DNA from: Catonia carolina
Lineage: Eukaryota > Arthropoda > Insecta > Hemiptera > Achilidae
Assembly (NCBI GenBank): GCA_035578175.1
Contig: JAQMRL010000001.1
Location: 235,677,038-235,741,037 of the forward strand
DNA length: 64,000 nt
Direction of reading: 5' to 3'
Shown here: piece by piece, positions 35,093-45,880 of the stretch
Layout of the letters: every line of letters begins with the position of its first letter
Numbering within the stretch: position 1 is the stretch's first letter
Program-made: the position numbers and the translations under genes
The notes under the pieces: model-generated
The model's database searches: none
Told to the model about the DNA's origin: nothing
What the model saw: only the letters and a program-made list of their open reading frames with translations

Positions 35093-35996
35093 TACTTTCA
35101 CTTGCCTATATGATATGATATGATTATATATTGAAAGGAAAGTGTTGTTTTCATGTCGATTTTTCGAAATCGAGTTTTCGCCGCATCTACACGTTTTCAG
35201 ACCCCCTGAACCCGAAAAAACATGTTTTTAGCGATTGGTCTGTGTGTGAACAAAATATCTCAAGAACAGAACATCGTACCTTGAAACTTGAAACTTACGT
35301 TAGGTACCTTTACTGGACCCGACACGAACATTTTCATCAAAATCGGTCAACCGGAAGTAGTTAGTCATTTTTCACTTTTTTGCGATTTTCTCAAAAACGG
35401 CTCCTACGGTTTTTTTTAAACACCTCATTTACTAAATTTTTATGTTTTACAAAAACGGGTAGGCGCCATGTCTGCTGAAATTTTTCGGGAAGCTCTCGTA
35501 GAAAAAAAATTTTTTTTTCACATTACGGCCTTAATATGAATTTCAGCACAAAAATGTATATAATGAAAGTTGTAGAAAATTTACAAACGTACAACCTATA
35601 TTTCAAACATTTTTTTTATAACGCTTAGTTTAGCGGTAATTAGTTTTTTTTCATGAATATCTGTAAACAATTATTTTTTTAAGATTTCAGCCTTTGTATA
35701 CATTTTACGACAAAAGTGTATATAATAAAATTTATAGGAAATTAAAAAACCTACAATTTTTATTTTAAGCATTTTTCTCTGAAGAGCCTAGTTTAGCGTC
35801 AAAGAATGATTTTCCGTATTATTAAGCCAAACTAATGTTGGTTTTCATTTTGCATCATTCACTTATGATTAAAATAAGTTTGTTTCTTGATGTTAATTTT
35901 TTGTTTATTTCTAATGTTGTATTACTAATGTTAGGCTATATTTTTAATTATTTGCATTGGCAAGAAAGTTGTGGGAGAGTTTCACGCCAAATTTTT
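35093..35996 (+). mobile_element. Family H copy 8, full length
   Basis: The 5' end TACTTTCACTTGCC is preceded by a T run. The conserved interior is present in order. The 3' end GGCAAGAAAGTTGTGGGAG is followed by TTTCACGCCAAATTTTT. The hairpin arms no longer pair fully. It lacks the GGTAAGCGCC-to-CTCGTAAA microvariation of other copies but has no insertion. Confidence 0.87.
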
Positions 35997-36457
35997 AATC
36001 TAGGCTTAATACTAAGCTAGTTTATCTATGATATCTAAGTGAAACCCACTCACACTGACTCGCTCACTTATCACAAAATCTCAAGCACTACAAGACTTAA
36101 AAACTTTTTAATTTAATGTGTAAGTTCCATTTGAGTATAGAACAAAAAGTTCTTAAAATTATAAATTTTACAACTTTTTATGTAAGTTTTTCATCTGACG
36201 CTTTGGTTAGCGGCAATTAACGGCGCTTTGCAAATGAAACAAGATAATGTCGAATTTCCATAAGTTGTACCAACCTTGTCATTAAAAATGGATAAAACAA
36301 TCAGTGAATAAAATTAGATTTTTTCAGTATCCGGTGAACTGAAATTCATTGGTTTCTTTTAAATCTATATCTGACTGGGTTTATTTATCTCATACAATCA
36401 TGTAATAATGTGGTTTTATTTACTCAAGAAATTTTGTGGAACAATTATTAGTCACCT
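35997..36457. other. Unannotated with a diverged family H patch
   Basis: At about 36086-36240, ATAAATTTTACAACTTTTTA and TTTGGTTAGCGGCAATTAAC resemble the internal unit of family H. Nothing else was recognised. Confidence 0.45.
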
Positions 36458-36906
36458 TGGTACGTGAGAAACGACACCCTTCATTCTGACCTTCGTATTC
36501 CCTACGTAAAAGACTTTGCACAACAACTTTATCAAAGTTTCTTTGACAAATTGCAAAATCACACAAACGGCCTCGCTCGACAAATGGCCATTTAAAATTT
36601 CCCAAATTTTCGACGTCTTCGCCGTCTTTTGTGTAGGGGTCTTCTTCGATAACATTCCGTTACCGTTCTTCTATCATTATCTTCATCATCAACATCACAT
36701 CTTCCTAATCTCTTCACCGTTGGGCTTTCTTTTTCATTTCCATCAAGATCATCTCATCATAACATGATTACGTCATCCTGGAGGATACACTGCTGGATGT
36801 GACTCCTCCTTCCACGCCTCATAATAACTCTTATCAAATCTAGTGGTTGTGCTTTAATGTATAGTATAGTGTTCTGGATTTATAAAATTAAAGACCAAAA
36901 AAAAAA
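36458..36906 (+). mobile_element. 5'-truncated jockey-like LINE tail
   Basis: Opens in coding sequence reading WYVRNDTLHSDLRIPYVKDF then NHTNGLARQM, the classic C-terminal tract of jockey-type reverse transcriptases. A TAA follows, and after it FRRLRRLL persists. A 3' UTR of about 250 bp (with GACTCCTCCTTCCACGCCTC) ends in an A run at 36897-36906. Flanks ATTAGTCACC and ATTAGTTGCC suggest a decayed target duplication. It is dead: no catalytic core remains. Confidence 0.8.
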
Positions 36907-37025
36907 CATTAGTTGCCAATTGCATATTTTAATAGTTTATATTAGCCTATTAAAATAGAAAGATTCCAAATAATCAGACTGTAGTGGTTTTTGATTTGTT
37001 AATGAAATAATATATTTATGAATGA

Positions 37026-37058
37026 ACCCACTGGCTTGGTCTAATGGTAAAGTGCGAG
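37026..37058 (+). repeat. Family D SINE head scrap
   Basis: AACCCACTGGCTTGGTCTAA followed by TGGTAAAGTGCGAG matches the D head. The body is missing and mariner-end sequence follows at once. Confidence 0.5.
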
Positions 37059-37081
37059 TCAACTTCAGTCTTCATAAAATT

Positions 37082-37121
37082 CTTTACAACGTCAGTCTCG
37101 TTATTTAATAACCACACCTCG
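37082..37121 (-). mobile_element. Mariner-like terminal fragment
   Basis: On the minus strand CGAGGTGTGGTTATTAAATA then ACGAGACTGACGTTGTAAAG follows a TA. It closely matches the end at 27678-27718, so these are two members of one family. Confidence 0.6.
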
Positions 37122-37524
37122 TATAGTCGTAATAGTACGTATGTTACTATAAAGTCATTTGAGATTGTTAAGTAATTCTTTTTAAGCAACTGATTTAAAT
37201 TGTGACCAGCTGACAGCAATACATGAATGAACAACATAGCGTGTATCTTTTTAAATTTCAACCGCATTATTCCAAAAGCTAGAGCTCGGTGCAGCTATCA
37301 TTCGGTGGTTTTCAACAGTGTAGGAGTCCTTGCAGTTGACAATAACTAATTTAAAAAAAGTTCTTTATAGCTTATATGAAGTTATAACTGTTGTTATAAT
37401 ATAATTCTTTTCGAATTTTACTTATTTATTTTTCATGATTCTGCAGTGAATATTTTGAAATCAGTTTAAACACTACTAATCAAATGTGGATTTACCCCGT
37501 AGTAATCAATGAATACTGAGTTTG

Positions 37525-37606
37525 GACGGCCCGTTGGCGTAGTGGTTAGCGCAACTGGTTTCGATGCCGTGTTCTCGATTCTATTCCTGCTTAGATGTGG
37601 CTTTTT
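37525..37606 (+). repeat. Family C SINE head with degraded B box
   Basis: GGCCCGTTGGCGTAGTGGTT then AGCGCAACTGG is intact. The B box has decayed (TCTCGATTCTATTCC) and the body is absent. Confidence 0.6.
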
Positions 37607-37781
37607 CAGCTGTATATCACCCTATATTATCTACGCACAAGAGAAGGCTTATGTAGGCATCATAAAAAAATTATTGGAGACTTTCTTGTAGTACTAGTTG
37701 TTGTCGATGCAATTTTGATTCAGCTGAAAAATTTATATATTAGGCTAGAAAGTTCGTATAATGTCCTTACCGTTTGTTCGT

Positions 37782-38176
37782 GTTGTTGTTTATGTCATCA
37801 GCCAAATGGCTGGTTTAAACCTGTAGAGGTTTTACTAAGTAAAATAAGGAGTGAGGTGGTTTACCATTGCCTTCCTCACTAAATGGAAAAATACTCTTAT
37901 CAGCATGCCGGGCCCTCTGAAAAGCACATATTTTCCACTCTGCAAATGACACCTTCACTTCATTCATCACAGGGTCTGGCTGTAAAATGAAATTCATTAC
38001 TTTCAGAGGAGATAACTCTGATTAGTGTCTTTTACACCTCTACCTCTTTTGTTCTTAAATGATTCAGTCATTTAATTGGCTGACCACGTGATAAGAAACA
38101 GAACTATTTATTTTAGCCCTGCAACAAACAGATTGAGTGTAAATAATTTGACACTCCACCTGTCTGTTATGGGCAG
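37782..38176 (-). mobile_element. Family B retroposon copy 6 with 13-bp target duplication
   Basis: ACCGTTTGTTCGT occurs at 37769-37781 and 38177-38189. The element is full length at 395 bp. On the minus strand it runs from CTGCCCATAACAGACAGG to the AACAACAAC tail. Its hairpin keeps the CAGCC/GGCTG stem with a changed loop. It serves as a reference for the family boundaries. Confidence 0.93.
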
Positions 38177-38189
38177 ACCGTTTGTTCGT

Positions 38190-39069
38190 TTTACAATAAT
38201 TTAAATATGACTTTATTTATTTTGTATTGTAAATACTGTTTTCGCGTTCCATAATAATGGTACTAAATATTGTTGTTTTATATTTTCTGCAATAAATCAC
38301 TGAAATTAAAATGATTAGTTCATGAATAAACCACATTAAGAATATTGTACTTCTTGTTACAGTTTCTTCGGATTTCGTCTTCGTGCAGTTTGTAAAATTA
38401 ATAAAATTAACTTACGTTTAACACGCTATGTTACATTATTTCTAATATTTCATTACTATTATTGTATTCGTGTTTTAAATAAATTTACTAAATAAAATGT
38501 TAAATTTGTAGTTGTACTGTAAATATTAAGTCTATTTAAACCCGGTCTTCATAGTACCAAATCGGTTTGTTATCATAAATTTACGTTAGCGAGAGTTTTG
38601 TTCCTGTCCCTTACTTTCCGCATTTTCACCCTAATCTAGAATAGGATTAGGACTTGATGCGTTGGCTTTGTGTTCCTTTTAATAAAGATTTATGTGCTTA
38701 GTTTTATTCGTAGACCTTGATTTAATGAAAAATTCACGTAAGGTTACATAACCTACCTATAGGTTACAGTTTAATTCAGGATTTATTTTTAATGCACTGG
38801 AACTCTTTGACACTGTTTCTTAACACATGTGTTCACTAATGACGAGTCAATTGATAAGACTTTAACAACACAAAAAAATCAAATCTCTGATAATTAATGT
38901 TTTAATTTAATTAATTAATTATTTTAATTAATTTTTTTGTGTATCGTTATCTAGTGCGTTAAATCTGGTAGACAACAGTAACGATGACACAGACTAAAAC
39001 GTGCTACCATATTGGATCTGCCAGAGCGATTCTGACTGTCCGATTTTAATTTTTAAATAATATACTGCG
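38190..39069. other. No recognisable feature
   Basis: AT-rich, with a run of TTAATTAA-type sequence at 38895-38935. No family match or frame. The segment before SINE 39081 starts the target duplication at 39070. Confidence 0.5.
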
Positions 39070-39080
39070 TTAATATTTTG

Positions 39081-39220
39081 GTTTTTTTTTACGTCTGACT
39101 GTTTTACAATTTCTGCTAATGCAGACGGTGGAGAATGATGATATATATGAAAATGAGTGATGAAAAAATTTCAGACCTGAGCGGGAATTGAACATGGGCT
39201 CCGGCATAAAAGCCAGTGTC
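39081..39220 (-). mobile_element. Family C SINE with 11-bp target duplication
   Basis: TTAATATTTTG flanks it at 39070-39080 and 39221-39231. On the minus strand it starts inside the head (CACTGGCTTTTATGCCGGAG), so it is 5'-truncated. The B box has drifted to GTTCAATTCCC. The CCGTCTGCATTAGCAG body and A tail follow. Confidence 0.88.
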
Positions 39221-39231
39221 TTAATATTTTG

Positions 39232-40489
39232 AAGATGAATAACGTGTTTGAGTGTGAATGTTAAAAACAATTGAATGAACATTTCTAATAATTATCAGGA
39301 AAGTTTAGTGTACATGTATTTCAATATCATGTATTATTTACTTGTCTTTATTATTTAAGTGTTTTTTTATGGCAATTTTTAAAAACGTCGTTTATCATTT
39401 TCCTTAGTCTATCCTTAGTCACACCCAGGTGTCAGAAAATATAAGAGATAGGAACAAACAGTTTTCGGATTCTTATCTACTTAAAAAGTTAGTGTACTAC
39501 TTAGTTGTACTTACTTGATTGGGTTTCAAATTCCGCTTTCGACCGGAAGTGGTCAAAAACCGGTAGTCAAGAAATCAAAGTCTGAATTTGGAAACAAAAA
39601 TATTTTATTCGATTCCGGTTAAAGAGTAGATACAGAAATAATTGTGTTAAAGTTCCGGAAATGGCCGAAAATCGGAAGTGTAAAAATCAAAGTCGGAATT
39701 TAGAAACGAAAATAGTGTCATTCGTAAGTCTGAGGTAAAAATTGCCACCAGCCATGAGACGCATCGTCTCTCGAAAGGGATTTTTTTAATATGTATTCAA
39801 TTTATTGTAAATAAATGAAGAATAGAAAAATATAGTAATATATTTTTATGTTATTTTTTTCTACTTCTACTACTACTCATCCACATTTCATAATCGGCAT
39901 CATTATCATCCCATTTTGGAGGTTATGTCATCTTCGGCTTCAACAACTTCATGTTTCAATATATTAATCCACAATTCAGGCTAGTTTAGTTATTTTTTGT
40001 TTACAGTTTAGTCTTTTTTTGAAACACACGACTGAGTGTGGTTTATGTTTTCATTCTAAGAACGTTTTTACTCAGATTTGTATAAGTTTTGTTTAAAGTG
40101 TATTATTATATTTAAACAAACTGATTACAAAAGAATTACATTATTAAAAATAATAAATTATTAATATAGCCTACACCACTGGTTTATAATATTTTAAAGT
40201 GTTAGTTCCAAGATAGTTGCCGATATGTTACATTTACTGTAATGCAACTGATTATCGACTAAGAAAGTTATATTAAAAAAAAACTTAATCTAGTGAATAT
40301 TAAACTGAAGAAAGAAAAAAAATGAAGATGCACAGTAAGAATGTAAAATAATGTACAAGAAAGCTTCGTTCATTCAAACCATGCGTCCGAAAAATTGAGC
40401 TCGTCCCTTGATTATGATTTCTTTAATAATTTTTTGGTTTAGGTAAATTTTTTAGTTAGATTTTTTCAGAATTTAAATATGGTTTTACT
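39232..40489. other. Unannotated, with a two-unit direct repeat
   Basis: No gene. The direct repeat at 39543-39725 is listed separately. Trinucleotide-rich CTACTTCTACTACTACT lies near 39862. Confidence 0.5.
39543..39725 (+). repeat. Degenerate direct repeat, period about 112 bp
   Basis: CCGGAAGTGGTCAAAAACCGG-type sequence at 39543 recurs as CCGGAAATGGCCGAAAATCGG at 39655. Each is followed by AAATCAAAGTC-GAATTT-GAAAC and then an ATTCG. It may be a remnant of a tandem array or part of an unknown element. Confidence 0.65.
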
Positions 40490-40625
40490 TATTTTTTTTT
40501 TTGAGCTCCCGGAACTTCCTTAGTATCCCTCTCTCGATGGTTTTATTTTTTCCATTTCTTTTCCTTGTAATGTACTGTCTCTGTCCCATAAAGTATTATT
40601 GGTTTTAAGACTGTTTTCTTGTTTT
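40490..40625 (-). pseudogene. Degenerate LINE reverse-transcriptase fragment
   Basis: The minus strand reads KKTVLKPIILYGTETVHYKE, the +P-LLYG-E-W tract found after the reverse-transcriptase core of several LINE clades, then K-rich sequence and a stop. No other part of the LINE is nearby. Confidence 0.55.
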
Positions 40626-41423
40626 TATTATTATTTTTTTTATTGAATTTTTAAAATCTGGATTATCCAGAAGTTAAAATTAATAGAAAAATCATGGTTT
40701 GTAGTTGTGCGCAGTAGTTTCACGTTTTCACATAGATTTGTAACGTCCGATAGATTTCTTAATATAGTAATAATGTGTTAGAACTAGTGTACAATTTTTC
40801 AATGTCATGATGAATATCTGTTTTATTATGGGAACATATGTACAGACTTTGATAGTTTTGATAAATTACTGAAATAGTTAAACTGTCAGGGTATTGCTAT
40901 CATTTGAGTCATCCGTGAAATGCAATTCTCGTTTTAACTGGTTCACCAATTTTTTACTACGGAAGATGAATTATTGTTATTTTTTATACAATTCAGTTCC
41001 CAAATTACATTGGATTAATACAACAAAGCATTGAACCAAGTATGTATAAAAAAAAACTGTAAAGTTCAATTATTAAAATTTATTGTCACGTTTATTCTAA
41101 GTTCTTTTGGGATATGTTTGTTGATAGATTAATTTTATTACTTACATAAATCATTACAGTTATAACTACTGGATAATTACGATAAACTACTTAGCACATT
41201 AAATTGATAAAATGTTTATAAACTTAACACTTAAACGAAACTAAAAAAAATTGAATATGGACATTTACAATCATATAAATAATTAATTCCTCACAGTTTT
41301 ATGCTATTATATTAATAGTACACCACTTGTTGGTCGCAAACGTAACTGTTTCAATAGGCGACACCAAACCGGTCTCTAATTTTCAAAGTTGACTTTTCAC
41401 ATTATTAACTGATTACAAACTGT
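40626..41423. other. No recognisable feature
   Basis: AT-rich DNA with no frames or family matches. Confidence 0.5.
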
Positions 41424-41435
41424 TTAATATTGATT

Positions 41436-41596
41436 GGCGTAGTTGGTAACGTGCTCGTCTCTCATCATGCGGTCTTGGGTTCGAATCCCATTCAGGCACG
41501 GCATATTTTCATACGTTACAAAAAATCATTTCATCCTTCCCCGTCTGCATTAGCAGTAATTGCAGAAAAGTCGGACGTTAAACCAAAAAAAAAAAA
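41436..41596 (+). mobile_element. Family C SINE, intact, with 12-bp target duplication
   Basis: TTAATATTGATT occurs at 41424-41435 and 41597-41608. The head has an A-box-like TAGTTGGTAACGTGC and a B box GGTTCGAATCC (41478-41488). The body is CCGTCTGCATTAGCAG-TAATTGCAGA and the tail is A13. This copy uses the 'GTAACGTGCTCG' head but the same tail as the 'TTAGCGCAACTGG' copies. Confidence 0.93.
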
Positions 41597-41768
41597 ATTA
41601 ATATTGATTTATCTTATTGACCTACAAGAAGTTAGCAGCTTTATATAAAAGCAACACAATCTTCTAAAAGGACAAAGAGTAGTACAGGTAAATAAATACA
41701 TAAAAAACGCTATTGAATAATCGATAATTTTTTTTGAGAAATAAAAGTAACAATGAGTAACTACTCAT

Positions 41769-42162
41769 GTGTTGTTTAGGTGAACAGCCGAAAGGCTGGT
41801 TTGAACCTCTAAAGGTTTTACTAAGTAAAACGAAGAGTGAGGTGGTTTACCATTGCCTTCCTCACTGAGTGGAAAAGTACGCTTAGCAGCATGCCGGGCC
41901 CTCTGAAAAGCACATATTTTCCACTCTGCAAATGACACCTTCACTTCATTCATCACAGGGTCTGGCTGTAAAATGAAATTCATTACTTTCAGAGGAGATA
42001 ACTCTGATTAGTGTCTTGTACACCTCTACCTCTTCTGTTCTTAAATGATTCAGTCATTTAATTGGCCGACCATGTGATAAGAAACAGAACTATATATTTT
42101 AGCCCTGCAATGAACAGATTGAGAGTAAATAATTTGACTCTCCGCCTGTCTGTTATGGACAA
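41769..42162 (-). mobile_element. Family B retroposon copy 7 with 11-bp target duplication
   Basis: TAACTACTCAT flanks it at 41758-41768 and 42163-42173. It is full length at 394 bp. On the minus strand it starts TTGTCCATAACAGACAGG and ends CCTAAACAACAC after an intact CAGCCTTTCGGCTG hairpin. The 72-codon frame over it is the same family-wide frame seen in B3 and B6. Confidence 0.93.
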
Positions 42163-42173
42163 TAACTACTCAT

Positions 42174-43040
42174 ATAAAAACATTATTGCAAGAAACCCAT
42201 TGTCCTTTGAGCTGATGTTCCAATACTCGGGTTAGCTTGTAGTAGACCAGCTACACAAGCTACGCTATGGCGTGCGCTTCCGCAATTTATCCATGTTCTT
42301 TGTACCCAACACGTCATTGTACTGTAAGTACACATTTAATTTTATAAAATTTTTGTCCGTATTTAAGTTAAATCTCTTAAATTTTATGTTAGGTACAAGT
42401 TGCTTCATCGAGTTTTGTAGAAAATAGGAGTTACATAAAAGTAACTTTGTTAATCGAACTAAGATTTTTTTCTTTAACAATTTTTACACTTTTTAAAGGT
42501 GTAAATTTGTTTTAAACTTTCCTATTAACAGAGGGCTCACTATAAAAGTAAAATATTTTACGTTATGAGGCAGCTTTGCATCTAAAATTCTAGAAAGAAC
42601 GCTTCGTACTGAAAATTAGATAGACCTACTTTTAACTTATGAATATTATAAGCATTGTACGGAAAAACGTGAAAATTATGAAAATTATTTTTCATTGAGA
42701 ACTATAGCGTAGCATAGATAAAAAAGTTACAAAAAATGTGTACGAGCTTCATTTACATGGAAATCTTTAAGACAGCACTTTTTTGTGTTTACGTTTTTCG
42801 CTAAGATCTTCATCTTTCATTAACGAATTATTGTAAAAGAAAGAAATTGAGATAATCTGAGCGTATTTGCTTTCGTTTTGAACATTTACAATATAATATC
42901 GAGAAATACATTGTGGGGTCGTCAAAACTTCCGGGCGTAAGCATAAAATAATAAGGTATACTGTTAATTTATTTATAAGAAATATAAATTCACTGTTCTT
43001 ATTAAATGTGTGTTTTGTCTACGCTTGGTTTTATAATTAC
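42174..43040. other. No recognisable feature
   Basis: No gene or family match. A short minus frame at 42265-42480 has no motif. Confidence 0.5.
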
Positions 43041-43605
43041 AAAAATCTGGTATGAAACACTCATACAACTTTCTCTTGCCAATGCAAATAATTTACGTTA
43101 TTATTACGAATAATAATTACGTTACAAAAAAATCATTTCATCATTCACCGTCTGCATTAGCAGTAATTGCAGAACAGTCGGACGTTAAACAAAAAAAAAA
43201 AAAAATGCAAATAATTAACAATATATCCTAACATTAGTAATAAAACATTAGAAATAAACAAAAACTAACCGCAAAAAACATAACCATATTTTAATCGTGT
43301 GTGAATGATGCAAAATGAAAATAAACCTCTTTGGTTTAAAAACACGGAAAATCACTATTTCACGCTAAACTAAGCTCTGTAGAGAAAAATGCTTGGAATA
43401 AAAGTTTTAAATCTTTTAATTTCCTTTAAATTTGATTATACACTTTTGTCGTAAAATCCATACTAAGGTTAAAATCTTAAAAAAATCAGTTTTTTTACAA
43501 ATTTTTATGAAAAAAAAACAGAAAATCACTTATTACCGCTAAACGAAGCATTATACAAAAAAACATTTGAAATAAAAGTAGTAGATTTTTAAATTTTCTA
43601 CAAGC
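43041..43605 (-). mobile_element. Family H copy 9, 5'-truncated, with nested SINE fragment
   Basis: On the minus strand the 3' hairpin reads GTATGA-gtgtt-TCATAC. Both arms changed relative to GTGTGA/TCACAC so that pairing is kept. The GGCAAGAGAAAGT inner repeat precedes it. The copy stops at about 43605, so the 5' half is missing. A SINE fragment sits at 43094-43203. Confidence 0.85.
43094..43203 (+). mobile_element. 5'-truncated family C SINE inside H9, 13-bp target duplication
   Basis: AATGCAAATAATT (43081-43093) is repeated at 43204-43216. The insert holds only the SINE body (ACCGTCTGCATTAGCAGTAA) and its A tail. The tRNA head is missing. Confidence 0.85.
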
Positions 43606-43627
43606 TGTTGTGCAACTGACTTGTGGC

Positions 43628-43660
43628 AACGACTTTATCACTAGACCAACCCGGTGGGTT
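43628..43660 (-). repeat. Family D SINE head scrap
   Basis: The minus strand reads AACCCACCGGGTTGGTCTAG then TGATAAAGTCG. No body follows. Confidence 0.5.
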
Positions 43661-43733
43661 AATGAAAATTAAGGAAAATATTTTCCTTTGTTTCTTTTCG
43701 TATAGGGCCAATTTGAGACCACGTGAGGCGACT

Positions 43734-43880
43734 TTAGACGTTTCTGGAAGCTCTTTTTTCAGCCCATATTCTCAGCATTCGTTCACCGTAGACTTTTCTC
43801 CTTTCTTCTGTCCACCCCACGGTTACTACACTAGTAAAGTATCCGTGGTCCACCCGGTATTCTGTTTTTGCTTAACATGT
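43734..43880 (-). pseudogene. LINE ORF2 C-terminal remnant
   Basis: The minus strand reads GWTEERRKVYGERMLRIWAE then KRASRNV and a TAA at 43734-43736. WTEERRK-x-x-x-ERM is the same C-terminal theme as in the remnant at 25026-25330 (RSERIKKYWED). The frame upstream is open for only about 40 codons before a stop. Confidence 0.65.
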
Positions 43881-44209
43881 CTGTTCATCATCTGTTTTTG
43901 TTCTTAAAGTTCGTAATGCTGTCTTAATTTGGTTCAGTTCATTAAGTTTCTTGGTTTATTCAGGTTTTCTTAATATCCTTTTTCATTTTATTTCTTTGTA
44001 TCATTAATGAATTGTTAAAATATTAGCTTCCTACTTTTAGAATAAATAGTTTTATTTAGCCATTTATTTGTTGTATTATTTATTTATAATAATTATTTTT
44101 TTCTCATTATTATCATGTCTTACCACCGTTTAAACTTAGTTATTAGATCCTTATGATTGAAAAATGCAATAAAATTGTTTATGCAGTGCGTTCTACTATT
44201 TTTATTGCT

Positions 44210-44540
44210 TTTTTTTGTAATCCCTAATTTGTGTACGTTGCAATCTGTTCAATTCAGAACAATAAGCAACCCCATAACCCAATGAGATGAGGATGATTTG
44301 TATGACGTGTAAATGAGGTGTAGTCTTGTACAGAGTCAGGTCGACCATTCCTGAGAGAGTATGGTTAATTGAACCCCAACCATCAAAGTACACCGGTAAC
44401 CACTGTCTAGCATTCAAATCCGTATGAAAGGAACTACGTTTATCAGGATTTGAACCAGGAACCTTCGTCTCCGAAAATCAGCTGTTAAACAGCTGATTTT
44501 GACGTCGACTTTACCTCTAGACCAACCCGGTGGGTTGTTC
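44210..44540 (-). mobile_element. Family D SINE, full length, with 11-bp target duplication
   Basis: TTTTTATTGCT occurs at 44199-44209 and 44541-44551. The minus strand begins CAACCCACCGGGTTGGTCTA and has a B-box-like GGTTCAAATCC. The body runs TACTTTGATGGTTGGGGTTC, GACTCTGTACAAGACTACAC and TGAATTGAACAGATTGCAAC, and an A-rich tail follows. At 331 bp it defines the family limits. A small perfect hairpin, CAGCTGTTTAACAGCTG, lies in the head. Confidence 0.9.
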
Positions 44541-44551
44541 TTTTTATTGCT

Positions 44552-45700
44552 AACACAATTTTCCCAAAATTGCAACTTTGAATGCTTATAACTAAAACAC
44601 GAAGGCATCTATTGAAAAACGGTTTGCGCCGTTGTTTTTTTCTTAAAATTTTTCATTGAAATGACCTATCACACGACCAACATCCCATTTAAAAAAATAA
44701 AGTTAAATCCAATACGGCGGATCCAAGATGGTGGACAAAAATTTCGAAACCAAAAAAATTTGGATTTTTAAAAATATGCACATTCGCATAAGCTTCTTTC
44801 GCCAAATACGTCTCAGTTACGCAATATAAAGCTGTTTCCATTAAAAATCACTCTGTACATATAGCCTACAATTTAGCACTTACTGGTTAGGCCTAATAAA
44901 ATGATGTTTAATATTGTATTACTATATAATAACGTACAGCTGTTTAACGACATAAAAATATTGTTCTCGTTCAGGAGTAATAAAACGGTATGACAAATCG
45001 ATTTTTAATCAGTAATTCTCTACCAGTTTAACAAAAGCACAGTTTGACATTTTATTCACCTACGCTCGATCATCCAGCTGTAAAATTTATGAAATGTTAA
45101 GTGTTATTCGCGTTACCACTAGTCATTAAAAATATATTAAATTTACACTAGAAAAACATTATTATTTATTAAACACAATTTATAATTTCGTACAATTGTT
45201 GGCCAGTGGAATGCGAAACAGAATTAAATATGATTTCGGTTTAACTATATTATTTATTAATTATTTTCAGTCGGTTAATTCCGTAACTCTTTCCGGTTAG
45301 TTGTGAAGCATATTTTAACTGTATATATGTTTTTATTTGTATGGTATACATTGAAACATTGTCTATACTCTGGTTCCCTCGAGTATATTTAACCAGTTGG
45401 TTTCACTTCCTTTTAATTATTTCCGCTTTAGCGTAATAAATCCTTCCATTTTTTTTATCAACATCATCATCACAGGATAGGAATTATGTTAGTTGTAAGT
45501 TAGGTGCTTGAAATTATATTTTTATTTCATAAAATTTAAAAATTGTTTGGAAAATATATTTTTTATATCTCATTATTATTATTTTTTAAATTATTTAATT
45601 ATGTACCTAATTTTTCTTTTCTTAATTTAAAATTAAAATTTAAGTTTACTGAAATTAAATTTTTGGTAATTAAATTTATTTGGTGCTACACATATATTAA
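44552..45700. other. No gene recognised
   Basis: Contains GCGGATCCAAGATGGTGGAC near 44717, a motif common in unclassified insect repeats, and AT-rich sequence thereafter. A 69-codon frame at 45543 is composition-driven. Confidence 0.45.
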
Positions 45701-45880
45701 AAATTTGGTGGGGACCAATCACACGGCTTTCTCTTGCCAATGCAAATTATGACCAATGTATCCTAACATTAGTAATAAAACATTAGAAATAAACAAAAAA
45801 ACTAACCTCAGAAAACATAATCTAATTTTAATCATGAGTGAATGATGCAGAATGAAAATCAAACCTAGTTTGGCTTAGTA

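Noticed and set aside
36516..36767. 83-codon + strand frame
   Set aside because: A shadow of the jockey-like LINE tail in another frame.
27678..37121. One 9.4-kb transposon bounded by the two mariner-like ends
   Set aside because: The interior consists of unrelated SINEs, LINEs and H copies, and the lengths do not fit a mariner.
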